This document shows positions 48,330 through 57,117 of a DNA stretch of 64,000 bases, in pieces. Origin of the DNA: Streptomyces sp. IMTB 2501 (lineage in GTDB: Bacteria > Actinomycetota > Actinomycetes > Streptomycetales > Streptomycetaceae). A program made the position numbers and the translations under genes. A model generated the notes under the pieces. It saw only the letters and a program-made list of their open reading frames with translations, had not been told where the DNA came from and ran no database searches. Location: NCBI RefSeq assembly GCF_001953885.1, contig NZ_MQUS01000026.1:66372-130371 (forward strand), given 5' to 3'. Every line of letters starts with the position of its first letter. The first letter of the stretch is position 1.

Positions 48330-48360
48330 TCCTGGCCCGGGGCTCACCCCCGGGCCAGGA
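48330..48360. terminator. Terminator hairpin between tipA and the YbjQ gene
   Basis: TCCTGGCCCGGGG (48330-48342) and CCCCGGGCCAGGA (48348-48360) form a 13-bp perfect stem with a 5-base loop. It lies between the convergent gene ends and overlaps the last codons of the YbjQ gene. Confidence 0.8.
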
Positions 48361-48709
48361 CCACCGCCGTGCCGTACGCGCACACCTCGGTGCCCACGTC
48401 GGCGGCCTCGGTCACGTCGAACCGGAACGCCAGCACTCCGTTGGCGCCACGCGCGCGTGCCTGCTCCACCAGACGCTCCATGGCCTGGTTGCGGGTCTGT
48501 ACGAGCGTCTTGGTGAGGCCCTTCAGCTCGCCGCCGATCATCGACTTCAGCCCGGCGCCGATCTGGCTGCCGAGGTGCCGGGAGCGCACGGTGAGTCCGA
48601 AGACCTCGCCGATCACCTGCTCCACCCGGTACCCGGGCACGTCGTTCGTGGTCACGACCAGCACGTCCGGCTGCGGCTCCTGGCCGCCGCCGTAGTCATC
48701 GAGTCCCAT
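48344..48709 (-). CDS. YbjQ/UPF0145-family protein
   Basis: The 121-residue protein has the YbjQ pattern: VLVVTTNDVPGYRVEQVIGE, VFGLTVRSRHLGSQIGAGLK and ARARGANGVLAFRFDVTEAA, ending in CAYGTAVVL. The family forms a pentameric barrel-like assembly of unknown function and is widespread in bacteria. There is no signal peptide. The ATG at 48709 is the first in frame. It is divergent from the DedA gene and converges on tipA. Confidence 0.9.
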   Translation of the reverse strand: MGLDDYGGGQEPQPDVLVVTTNDVPGYRVEQVIGEVFGLTVRSRHLGSQIGAGLKSMIGGELKGLTKTLVQTRNQAMERLVEQARARGANGVLAFRFDVTEAADVGTEVCAYGTAVVLARG

Positions 48710-48851
48710 GAATCACAGCTTTCTCTCAGTCATCCCACAGTGCATCCTGGAGACACCGGTGGAACCTGGGGCGGTCACATCACGTTGATAGCTTTGTGCG
48801 GCCTTCACATGGACGCCGTAGCCGCCTTCACCCCCTCAGGAGCCCGGACCC

Positions 48852-49760
48852 GTGATGACACTCGCCCTCGGCCCGAGCTGGCTCGATCCCAACACGCTGC
48901 TCGACAATTTCGGCATCTGGGGCCTGCTGCTCGTCGTCTTCGCCGAGTCCGGCCTGCTCATCGGGTTCTTTCTGCCCGGTGACTCGCTGCTGTTCACCTG
49001 CGGCCTGCTGATCACCTCGCACCAGCTGAAGTTCCCCCTGTGGGGCGCGATAGCCCTGATCTGCCTCGCCGCGATCCTCGGCGACCAGGCGGGCTACATG
49101 TTCGGCACGAAGGTCGGCCCGTCCCTGTTCAACCGCCCGGACTCCCGCCTGTTCAAGCAGGAGAACGTCACCAAGGCGCACGAGTTCTTCGAGAAGTACG
49201 GCCCGAAGTCCCTGGTCCTGGCCCGCTTCGTGCCGGTCGTGCGCACGTTCACGCCGATCGTCGCGGGCGTCAGCGGCATGAAGTACCGCTCGTTCCTGAT
49301 CTTCAACGTCATCGGTGGCGTCCTGTGGGGCGCGGGCGTCACCCTGCTCGGCTCCTGGCTGGGCAACATCGGCTTCGTCAAGAACAACATCGAGGCGATC
49401 CTGATCCTGATCGTCCTCGTCTCCGTGGTCCCCATCGCCATCGAGTTCCTCCGCGCCCGCAGCAAGGAGAAGAAGGCCCCGCGGCCCGAGCCGGCGAGCC
49501 GGCAGCCCCAGCAGCAGCCGGCCATGGACCCCGCGACCACCCAGCTGCGCCGCATCGAGCCGGAGCAGCAGTACGGCTACCCGTACGAGCAGCAGCCGTA
49601 CCAGCAGCCCCAGCAGTCCCAGCAGCATGACCAGTACTGGAACCAGGGCTACGACAACAACGGGTACTACGACCAGCAGCAGTACCCGCAGCAGCAGTAC
49701 GAGCAGCAGCGGTACCCGCAGCAGCAGTACCCCTACGACTACGACTACCGCCAGCACTGA
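48852..49760 (+). CDS. DedA-family membrane protein with Gln/Tyr-rich tail
   Basis: The 302-residue protein has the VTT/DedA core in its first 200 residues: GLLLVVFAESGLLIGFFLPG, the conserved GDQAGYMFGTKVGPSLFNRP, and FFEKYGPKSLVLARFVPVVR TFTP with the amphipathic re-entrant region. DedA proteins are thought to flip phospholipids or undecaprenyl phosphate across the membrane. The last about 85 residues form a low-complexity, Gln/Tyr/Pro-rich cytoplasmic tail (for example YEQQPYQQPQQSQQHDQYW), a feature seen in Streptomyces versions. The GTG at 48852 follows CAGGAG; an ATG directly after it is an alternative. Confidence 0.9.
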   Translation: MMTLALGPSWLDPNTLLDNFGIWGLLLVVFAESGLLIGFFLPGDSLLFTCGLLITSHQLKFPLWGAIALICLAAILGDQAGYMFGTKVGPSLFNRPDSRLFKQENVTKAHEFFEKYGPKSLVLARFVPVVRTFTPIVAGVSGMKYRSFLIFNVIGGVLWGAGVTLLGSWLGNIGFVKNNIEAILILIVLVSVVPIAIEFLRARSKEKKAPRPEPASRQPQQQPAMDPATTQLRRIEPEQQYGYPYEQQPYQQPQQSQQHDQYWNQGYDNNGYYDQQQYPQQQYEQQRYPQQQYPYDYDYRQH

Positions 49761-49811
49761 CAGGGGCGCGGGCAGTCGCCGGCGGCGAATGGGCCCAGAG
49801 CTGGTCGGCGC

Positions 49812-51467
49812 TTAAAAACCCCTGGTCCGCTTGGCAGCCCGCCGCTTCCCGGCGGAACCAACCCGAAGGAACAGCCGGAAGATCTCCGACCCCAGATTGA
49901 CCCCGATCGCGATGGCCATCGCCAGCGACGCCGCGTTGGCCAGCGACACCAGCCCCTTGTCCACCTCGTTCTGCGCCATGCTCAGCAGCCCGAAATACGT
50001 GGCGGAGCCGGGCAGCAGCGGCCCGATCGCCGCCGTCGTATAGGGCAGCGCCGACGCGAACCGGTACCGCGACAGCAGCTGCCCGAACAGACCCACCAGC
50101 CCGGCCGCAACGGCCGTGGACGCCACCGGCGAGATGTCGGCGACGTAGTGCATCGCGCCGTACACCGTCCACGCGACGCCCCCGTTGAGGGTCACCCACA
50201 GCACGGTCGACCGCTCCTGCTGGAGCAGTACCGCGAAGGTCAGCGACAGCAGCATGGAGGCCGCGATCTGGATCAGCGGCCGTTCGTTGATGATGAGCGC
50301 CGCGTCCGGGTTCAGCTTGCCGCCGATTTTCACGCCGAAGTACAGGACGACCAGCACGCCGGCGACGATGCCGACGAAGAAGTACAGGACCTCCAGCAGC
50401 CGGGCCGCCGCGGTGATGTAGAAGCCGGTCAGACCGTCCTGTACGCCCGCCACCAGAGCCCGCCCGGGCAGCAGGGCGAACAGTCCACCGGTGACGACGG
50501 CGGCCGCCTTCACGTCGACGTGCGCCAGCGCGAACGCCACCCCGATCGCCGCGGGCGGCATCGCGGCGACCGTGAACTGGTAGAACTCCGGCAGCCCGCG
50601 CCCCGCGCACAGCCAGGCCAGCCGGTCGCCGAGCATCGCGCCGACGGCCGCCGCGACGAACACGATCAGATCACCGCCGACCAGCACGGAGGCCGCGCCG
50701 GCCAGCAGACCACCGGCCAGGGTCAGCGCCCACCCGGGGTAGGGGTGCCGGTTGCGGCGGATCTCCGCCAGCCGCCGGTAGGCCTCCTCCAGGGAGACAT
50801 GGGTCTCCGGGTCGGTCAGATCGTCCACCAGCCGGAACACGGCCGCGAGCCGGGTGTAGTCGGTGCCCCGCCGCCGTACCGTCCGCGACGCCGTGACCGG
50901 GTCCTCCACCAGCGACGGCTGGTGCGAGATCGACAGCAGGGTGAAGGTGACGTTCGGCTCGCAGCGGTCCAGGCCGTAGGAGCGGCACACCGCGAACATC
51001 GCGGCCTCCACGTCCTCCGCGCCCTCACCGCCGGCCAGCAGCAGCTCCCCGATACGCAGGGTCAGGTCGAGGACGCGCGGGACGGCCGGGCCGCCCTCCT
51101 CCTCGCGCTGCACCTGCTCCGGCGCGGGCCGCTCGGCCACCGGCATGCGCAGCATCGTGCGCATCCGGTCCTGCCAGGGCGCGTCCTTGATCAGGCTGAC
51201 CAGCGGCACTCCGGTGGCCGGAGTGAACGCGACCAGGGAGTCCTCGGCGCTGTAGGTGCTCGGCAGGCTGAATGCCGAGCCCTCCGGCTCGGCACTCGGC
51301 GGCTCCGGCGTGTGCAGCCCCTTCGGGACCGTGAACTCGGAGGTCGTCTCCGCCTCGCCGACCGTCCTCGGCACGTCGAGGCCCGCGGGAATGGCGAACT
51401 CTGACGTGATCTCCGGGTCGTACCGCGCCTCGTCCGACCGGGGCTTGCGGTCCTCCGCCTCCGTCAC
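49812..51467 (-). CDS. ThrE-family threonine/serine exporter
   Basis: The 551-residue protein joins the two ThrE domains. The first (about residues 140-380) starts LDLTLRIGELLLAGGEGAED and ENVTF-like CEPNVTFTLLSISHQPSL, then membrane helices such as ALTLAGGLLAGAASVLVGGD. The second has five further helices, including ALLPGRALVAGVQDGLTGFY and ALPYTTAAIGPLLPGSATYF. It should export threonine or serine driven by the proton gradient. An N-terminal extension of about 100 residues is acidic and cytoplasmic. The GTG at 51467, with AGGGAG upstream, is preferred to the GTG at 51491. Confidence 0.9.
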   Translation of the reverse strand: MTEAEDRKPRSDEARYDPEITSEFAIPAGLDVPRTVGEAETTSEFTVPKGLHTPEPPSAEPEGSAFSLPSTYSAEDSLVAFTPATGVPLVSLIKDAPWQDRMRTMLRMPVAERPAPEQVQREEEGGPAVPRVLDLTLRIGELLLAGGEGAEDVEAAMFAVCRSYGLDRCEPNVTFTLLSISHQPSLVEDPVTASRTVRRRGTDYTRLAAVFRLVDDLTDPETHVSLEEAYRRLAEIRRNRHPYPGWALTLAGGLLAGAASVLVGGDLIVFVAAAVGAMLGDRLAWLCAGRGLPEFYQFTVAAMPPAAIGVAFALAHVDVKAAAVVTGGLFALLPGRALVAGVQDGLTGFYITAAARLLEVLYFFVGIVAGVLVVLYFGVKIGGKLNPDAALIINERPLIQIAASMLLSLTFAVLLQQERSTVLWVTLNGGVAWTVYGAMHYVADISPVASTAVAAGLVGLFGQLLSRYRFASALPYTTAAIGPLLPGSATYFGLLSMAQNEVDKGLVSLANAASLAMAIAIGVNLGSEIFRLFLRVGSAGKRRAAKRTRGF

Positions 51468-51549
51468 CTCGCACCGCTCCCTGAACGACACCTTCCGCTG
51501 GCCTCAGTATGCGCACAGACGTCCGGACGAGTCCGCACGCGTGCGTGGA

Positions 51550-51591
51550 TGCGGAAAGGGCCGCACGCACGCGCGTACGGCCCTTTCCGCA
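51550..51591 (-). terminator. Terminator downstream of the pyrophosphatase gene
   Basis: Bases 51550-51563 and 51578-51591 form a perfect 14-bp stem around a 14-base loop, between the stop of ppa (51622) and the start of the ThrE gene. It should end the ppa transcript. Confidence 0.78.
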
Positions 51592-51621
51592 GAAGACGCC
51601 TCAAAAGGCGCCGTAGGGGCG

Positions 51622-52113
51622 TCAGTGGCCGCCCGTCTCCTCGAAGCGCTTGTACGACCGCTCGATCTCCGCCTCGGCGTCCGTACGGCCCACCCAGTTG
51701 GCACCCTCGACCGACTTGCCGGGCTCCAGGTCCTTGTACACCTCGAAGAAGTGCTGGATCTCCAGGCGGTCGAACTCCGACACGTGGTGGATGTCGCGCA
51801 GGTGCTCCACCCGCGGGTCGGTGGCCGGAACGCACAGCAGCTTGTCGTCGCCGCCCGCCTCGTCCGTCATCCGGAACATGCCGATCGCACGGCACTTGAT
51901 GAGGCAGCCCGGGAAGGTCGGCTCGTCCAGGATGACCAGCGCGTCCAGCGGGTCGCCGTCCTCGCCGAGGGTGTTCTCGACGAAGCCGTAGTCGGTCGGG
52001 TAGGCGGTCGAGGTGAAGAGGCGACGGTCCAGGCGGATCCGACCGGTCTCGTGATCCACCTCGTACTTGTTGCGCGAACCCTTCGGGATCTCGATCGTGA
52101 CGTCGAACTCCAC
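51622..52113 (-). CDS. ppa: Inorganic pyrophosphatase
   Basis: The 163-residue family I enzyme hydrolyses pyrophosphate to phosphate in the cytoplasm and so drives biosynthetic reactions. The catalytic core is clear: [32 protein letters not shown] and the metal-binding [19 protein letters not shown]. The GTG at 52113 is chosen because GGAGGAG lies six bases upstream and the product then begins at the conserved [11 protein letters not shown]; in-frame ATGs farther up would place that site inside the gene. It is divergent from dacB, with about 80 bp between starts. Confidence 0.96.
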   Translation of the reverse strand: MEFDVTIEIPKGSRNKYEVDHETGRIRLDRRLFTSTAYPTDYGFVENTLGEDGDPLDALVILDEPTFPGCLIKCRAIGMFRMTDEAGGDDKLLCVPATDPRVEHLRDIHHVSEFDRLEIQHFFEVYKDLEPGKSVEGANWVGRTDAEAEIERSYKRFEETGGH

Positions 52114-52192
52114 CGGTGGCTCCTCCATGATCAGCACATAGTTCTGGTGGTTAAGTGTCCCTCACGCACGTGTGTGATCGCGAAAGGGGCTG

Positions 52193-53797
52193 GTGGTCGT
52201 GCCAGAGCTGAGGCCTTGGCGGGACGCGGGACCGCAGCTGGAGCGGATCGCGAACGCCGTACGACCGCGTCTGGCGCGGGCCGCGACGGCCGCGAAGCCG
52301 CGCCTTGCGCGGTTGGCACGGGCCCTTGGACACCGGCCCCCGCACCTGCCGCGTGCCCGGTCCGTCAGGACCTGGCAGTACACCGCGGGCGCCGCCACCG
52401 CCGGCCTCGCACTCGCCGCCGGCGTGGTGACCGTGGCCGGCCCCTGGGACGCCGACGGCCAGCGTACGGCCGAGCGGGACCGGGCGGTCGCCCTGCAGCG
52501 GTCAGGTGGCGCAGATCACGGCGGATCCGGTACGACGGCGGGGGCGCCCCGGCCCGCGCCGAGTGCCGCGCCCGTCCTGGCGGGCCTGGACGCCACGAGG
52601 AGCGCCATCGGCACCCAGCAGGCCGCCCCGGGCCCCAAGGCCCTCTCCGACGTCCTGGGGCCCCTTCTGAACGCCCCCGCGCTGGGCGACACGCACACGG
52701 CCGCCGTCGTCGACGTGGCCACCGGCGCGCGCGTGTACGGCGCCGACGACAACAAGGCCCTCACCCCGGCCTCCACCACCAAGATCGCCACCGCGGTCGC
52801 CGCTCTGTCCGCCCTGGGTCCCGACCACCGCCTCACCACCCGCGCCGCCCTCGAACCCGACACCGGCGAACTCGTCCTGGTCGGTGGCGGCGACCCCACT
52901 CTCACCGCCCACCAGAACGCCGGGGGAGGGTGGGCCAGCCTGCGCACGCTGGCGGCGAGCAGCGCGAAAGCACTCCGGAAGCACGGCATCCGCAAGGTCA
53001 CGCTCTCCTACGACACGACCCTGTACTCCGGCCCCGCCCTGCACCCCATCGGCGTCAACGACAACCTGGCCCCGGTCAGCGCCCTGACCGTCGACGAGGG
53101 CCGCACCGACGACTCCACCAGCGGTCCGGCGACCCGCGTGAGTGACCCTGCGAAGGACGCGGCCGGCAAGTTCGCGGGCTTCCTGAAGGATGCCGGCATC
53201 ACCACCACACCCCCCGGCCCCTCCAAGGCCAGCACGCGCGCGGAGACCCTCGCCACAGTCTCCTCGCCCCCGCTGTCCGCCCTGGTCGAGCGCATGCTGA
53301 CCAACAGCGACAACGACATCGCCGAGAACCTGGCCCGCCAGACGGCCCTCACGAGCGGCCGGCCCGGCAGCTTCGACGGCGGCGCCGAGGCGATCTCCGC
53401 GCGGCTGACCAAGCTCGGTCTGCCGATGTCCGGCGCCGCCTTCCACGACGGCAGCGGCCTCGACCGCGACGACCGGCTCACCGCCGACCTCCTCACCGGC
53501 CTCCTGGTCACGGCCGGCGACCCCGACCGCCCCGGCCTGCGCCCCGTCCTCACCGGCCTGCCCGTGGCCGGCTTCACCGGCACCCTGGCCGACCGCTACA
53601 CCGACAGCGCCGCAGGCGTCGTACGCGCCAAGACCGGCACCCTGACCGGGGTGAACACCCTCGCCGGCACGGTCGTGGACAGCGACGGCCGCCTGCTGGC
53701 CTTCGCCTTCATGGCCTCCGGCACGGCAAACCCCGCGGAGGCCGAGTCCGCCCTGGACAGAACGGCGACGGCACTGGCGAGCTGCGGCTGCAAGTAG
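52193..53797 (+). CDS. dacB: D-alanyl-D-alanine carboxypeptidase/endopeptidase, PBP4 type
   Basis: The 534-residue class C penicillin-binding protein trims peptidoglycan stem peptides outside the membrane. After a basic N-terminal stretch of about 60 residues a single membrane segment (AGAATAGLALAAGVVTVAG) anchors it. The three active-site motifs are in order: STTK in TPASTTKIATAV, SDN in MLTNSDNDIAENLA, and KTG in VVRAKTGTLTGV. The GTG at 52193 follows AAAGGGG; another GTG at 52199 is possible. The next gene on the same strand is a zinc protease. Confidence 0.93.
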   Translation: MVVPELRPWRDAGPQLERIANAVRPRLARAATAAKPRLARLARALGHRPPHLPRARSVRTWQYTAGAATAGLALAAGVVTVAGPWDADGQRTAERDRAVALQRSGGADHGGSGTTAGAPRPAPSAAPVLAGLDATRSAIGTQQAAPGPKALSDVLGPLLNAPALGDTHTAAVVDVATGARVYGADDNKALTPASTTKIATAVAALSALGPDHRLTTRAALEPDTGELVLVGGGDPTLTAHQNAGGGWASLRTLAASSAKALRKHGIRKVTLSYDTTLYSGPALHPIGVNDNLAPVSALTVDEGRTDDSTSGPATRVSDPAKDAAGKFAGFLKDAGITTTPPGPSKASTRAETLATVSSPPLSALVERMLTNSDNDIAENLARQTALTSGRPGSFDGGAEAISARLTKLGLPMSGAAFHDGSGLDRDDRLTADLLTGLLVTAGDPDRPGLRPVLTGLPVAGFTGTLADRYTDSAAGVVRAKTGTLTGVNTLAGTVVDSDGRLLAFAFMASGTANPAEAESALDRTATALASCGCK

Positions 53798-53889
53798 CCA
53801 CCGGCATCGGGTGCCCCGGCAACACCCCCGGCCACCCCCGACCTCACACGGCCTGCCCGAAGTGGGAACGCTCACGTACGGTTGACAGC

Positions 53890-55023
53890 ATGACTGGCTT
53901 CGGTGGCACCACATCTCCCGGGATGGTCGACTGGAACCTCGCGGTGGCGACCGCGACGCGGCTCGTGCGACCGGGCCCCGACGTCAGCCGCGACGAGGCC
54001 CGCGCCGTCGTCGCGGAGCTGCGCCGGCACGCGAAGGCCTCGGAGGAACACGTCCGGGGCTTCACTCGTATGGGCACCGAGGAGATCCACGACACCCCCG
54101 TCCTCGTGGTCGACCGCCCCGGCTGGGTCCGCGCCAACGTCGCCGGTTTCCGCGAGATCCTCAAACCGCTCCTGGAGAAGATGCAGGAACGCCGCGCCGA
54201 CAGCCCCGGCAGCGCCGTCCTCGGCACCGTCGGCGGCAAGGTCACCGGCGTGGAACTCGGCATGCTGCTGTCGTTCCTGTCCTCCCGCGTCCTCGGCCAG
54301 TACGAGACCTTCGCCCCCGCCACCCGTGACCTCCCCTCCGGTGAGAACGGCGGCGGCCGCCTCCTCCTCGTCGCCCCCAACATCGTCCACGTCGAGCGCG
54401 AACTCGACGTCGAGCCGCACGACTTCCGGCTGTGGGTGTGCCTGCACGAGGAGACCCACCGCACCCAGTTCACGGCCGTGCCCTGGCTGCGCGACCATCT
54501 GGAGGGCGAAATCCAGTCGTTCTTGGCGGAGACAGACGTCGACCCGATGACCTTCCTGGAGCGCATCAGGGAAGCCGCCCAGTCCCTTGCCGGAGGCCGC
54601 CCCGAGGGCGAGGAGGACGACGGCGGCCGCTCCTTCGTGGAACTGGTGCAGACCCCGGCCCAGCGCGAGATCCTCAGCCGCCTCACCGCCGTGATGTCCC
54701 TGCTGGAGGGGCACGCCGACTACGTCATGGACGGCGTCGGCCCCAGCGTCGTACCGACCGTCTCGGAGATCCGCGAGAAGTTCCAGCAGCGTCGCGCCAA
54801 GGGCGCCTCCCGCCTCGATCTCGCCCTGCGCAAGCTGCTGGGTCTGGATGCCAAACTGAGGCAGTACCGGGACGGCGAGAGGTTTGTACGAGCCGTTGTC
54901 GAGCAGGTGGGCACCGACGGCTTCAACCGTGTGTGGACCTCGCCCAACACCCTTCCCACCAAGGCGGAGATCGCCAAACCGGCGGACTGGGTCGCGCGGG
55001 TGCACCGCAAGGCAGAGTCGTGA
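53890..55023 (+). CDS. Zinc-dependent metalloprotease (DUF2342/zincin_2)
   Basis: The 377-residue protein belongs to a zincin-like family common in actinobacteria, sometimes annotated as coenzyme F420 biosynthesis-associated. The motif HEETHR at LWVCLHEETHRTQFTAVPWL provides the zinc His pair and catalytic Glu. A third ligand is probably in the EGHADYVMD segment. No signal peptide is present. It lies between dacB and tilS, as recalled for other Streptomyces. The ATG at 53890 is the first in frame. Confidence 0.9.
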   Translation: MTGFGGTTSPGMVDWNLAVATATRLVRPGPDVSRDEARAVVAELRRHAKASEEHVRGFTRMGTEEIHDTPVLVVDRPGWVRANVAGFREILKPLLEKMQERRADSPGSAVLGTVGGKVTGVELGMLLSFLSSRVLGQYETFAPATRDLPSGENGGGRLLLVAPNIVHVERELDVEPHDFRLWVCLHEETHRTQFTAVPWLRDHLEGEIQSFLAETDVDPMTFLERIREAAQSLAGGRPEGEEDDGGRSFVELVQTPAQREILSRLTAVMSLLEGHADYVMDGVGPSVVPTVSEIREKFQQRRAKGASRLDLALRKLLGLDAKLRQYRDGERFVRAVVEQVGTDGFNRVWTSPNTLPTKAEIAKPADWVARVHRKAES

Positions 55024-55215
55024 ACGGCATGGACACGTCGTGAATGGAATCCGGCCTGCGGCAGGCGAATGCCCCTCCAATCACCCGTCCGAGGGACCGT
55101 GGGCCATGCGTAGGCGTGCAATGCTCGGGGAACCGCCCGGTTCTGTCACCATCTACACACTCTGAGTGACCTACTCGGGCTCACCCCCCAGAAAACTTCA
55201 TGAAGGGAACCGGAC

Positions 55216-56271
55216 ATGGGTCCCCATCCTGCGGTCGCGGCGATACGCCTGGCGGTCCGCCGCGTCCTCCACGACATCCTCAACGACGACCACACCTCCG
55301 GCGGGCTCGGCCGGCAGGCCTCCGGCGAGCGCACGCTCCTGACAGCCGAGCGGTCCCCCTCCCCGCTCGTGCTCGTCGCGTGCTCCGGCGGCGCCGACTC
55401 CATGGCCCTCGCCTCCGCCCTCGCCTTCGAGGCGCCACGCCTCGGCCTCCGCGCCGGGGGCGTCACCATCGACCACGGCCTCCAGCCCGGCTCCGGCCTC
55501 CGCGCCGACGAGGTCGCGCTGCGCCTGCAAGAACTCGGTCTCGACCCGGTCGAGTCCGTCACCGTCACCGTCGGCCGCGACGGCGGACCCGAAGCAGCCG
55601 CCCGCGACGCCCGCTACGCCGCCCTCGACGCCGTCGCCGAACGCCACGGGGCCACGGCGATCCTCCTCGGCCACACCCGCGACGACCAGGCCGAAACCGT
55701 CCTGCTCGGCCTCGCCCGCGGCTCCGGCATCCGCTCCCTGTCCGGGATGGCCGCGGTCTCGGGGGCCGGCGGCCGTTACCGGCGGCCCTTCCTGGCGCTC
55801 GACCGGCAGACCGCCCGCAAGGCCTGCATGGCCCAGTCCCTGCCGGTCTGGGACGACCCGCACAACACCGACCCGGCCTACACCCGCTCCCGGCTCCGGC
55901 ACGAGGGCCTGCCCGCGCTGGAGAAGGCCCTCGGCAAAGGAGTCGTGGAGGCGCTCGCCCGCACCGCCCAGCTCTCCCGCGACGACGCCGACGCCCTCGA
56001 CACCTGGGCCAGCCAGGCCGAGGCCTCCGTACGCGACGCCACGGGCCTGCTGGAGTGCGCCAAGCTCTACGCCCTGCCGCCCGCCGTACGCCGCCGGATC
56101 CTGCGCCGCGCGGCCATCGAGGCCGGTGCCCCGGCCGGTTCGCTGTTCGCCCGCCACATCGAGGAAGTCGACCGTCTGATCACCGGCTGGCGCGGCCAGG
56201 GAGCCATCAATCTCCCGGGCAAAGTCGTCGCCCAGCGCCAGGGTGGCAGACTGGTGATTCGGCAAGGCTGA
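55216..56271 (+). CDS. tilS: tRNA(Ile)-lysidine synthetase
   Basis: The 351-residue PP-loop enzyme attaches lysine to C34 of the CAU-anticodon tRNA-Ile, changing its decoding to AUA. The PP-loop reads [18 protein letters not shown], and the second signature [20 protein letters not shown] followed by [14 protein letters not shown] is complete. The C-terminal domain is short, as usual in actinobacteria. The ATG at 55216 follows GGAACCGGAC within a promoter-bearing gap. The genes for hypoxanthine phosphoribosyltransferase and FtsH follow, an arrangement conserved across many bacteria. Confidence 0.96.
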   Translation: MGPHPAVAAIRLAVRRVLHDILNDDHTSGGLGRQASGERTLLTAERSPSPLVLVACSGGADSMALASALAFEAPRLGLRAGGVTIDHGLQPGSGLRADEVALRLQELGLDPVESVTVTVGRDGGPEAAARDARYAALDAVAERHGATAILLGHTRDDQAETVLLGLARGSGIRSLSGMAAVSGAGGRYRRPFLALDRQTARKACMAQSLPVWDDPHNTDPAYTRSRLRHEGLPALEKALGKGVVEALARTAQLSRDDADALDTWASQAEASVRDATGLLECAKLYALPPAVRRRILRRAAIEAGAPAGSLFARHIEEVDRLITGWRGQGAINLPGKVVAQRQGGRLVIRQG

Positions 56272-56360
56272 ATCCCGGCCCCGCGGAGCGACCCTCCGGC
56301 GGCCGGCCAGGGCAGCCGGTGGCCGTGACTGCGGCCGTAAGTGCGGGACGACCGAAAGTG

Positions 56361-56921
56361 ATGCGGGTGGACGCGAAAGACATGGGTGCCGACCTCCAGC
56401 AGGTGCTCATCAGCAAGGAAGAGATCGACGCGAAGCTGGCCGAGCTGGCCGCGAAGATCGACGCGGAGTACGAGGGCAAGGACCTGCTCATCGTCGGCGT
56501 CCTCAAGGGCGCCGTGATGGTCATGGCGGACCTCGCGCGGGCGCTGTCCACCCCTCTCACCATGGACTGGATGGCCGTGTCCTCCTACGGCGCGGGCACC
56601 CAGTCCTCCGGTGTCGTGCGGATCCTCAAGGACCTCGACACCGACATCAAGGGCAAGCACGTCCTGATCGTCGAGGACATCATCGACTCCGGCCTGACCC
56701 TGTCCTGGCTGATCAACAACCTCGGCTCCCGCGAGCCCGCCTCCCTGAAGGTGTGCACGCTGCTGCGCAAGCCCGATGCGGCCAAGGTCGCCATCGACGT
56801 CGAGTGGGTCGGCTTCGACATCCCGAACGAGTTCGTCGTCGGCTATGGCCTCGATTACGCCGAGAAGTACCGCAACCTGCCGTTCGTCGGTACGCTCGCG
56901 CCTCACGTCTACGGCGGCTGA
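56361..56921 (+). CDS. hpt: Hypoxanthine phosphoribosyltransferase
   Basis: The 186-residue enzyme salvages hypoxanthine or guanine to IMP or GMP with PRPP. The PRPP-binding motif is [18 protein letters not shown], the PPi loop region is [18 protein letters not shown], and the purine-binding end is [20 protein letters not shown]. It starts at the ATG at 56361 (a GTG directly before it is possible), 89 bp after tilS. Conserved neighbours are tilS upstream and ftsH downstream. Confidence 0.96.
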   Translation: MRVDAKDMGADLQQVLISKEEIDAKLAELAAKIDAEYEGKDLLIVGVLKGAVMVMADLARALSTPLTMDWMAVSSYGAGTQSSGVVRILKDLDTDIKGKHVLIVEDIIDSGLTLSWLINNLGSREPASLKVCTLLRKPDAAKVAIDVEWVGFDIPNEFVVGYGLDYAEKYRNLPFVGTLAPHVYGG

Positions 56922-57117
56922 GCCACTCGGCTCAAGCCTTGTAGGACGATCGGGAACCCCGGCGGGTTCCGTGCCGTTGAAGCATGCAGAGACGGGTTTC
57001 CCCGCCGTCGAAGACGACTTCGTGCGGCTTCGGGCATCCATGCTGGGGTACCGTCAGAAGAACTGTCTTATCAAACTCACTATGGCAGGAGGGACGGGGC
57101 GGCACCGCTCCGTATGG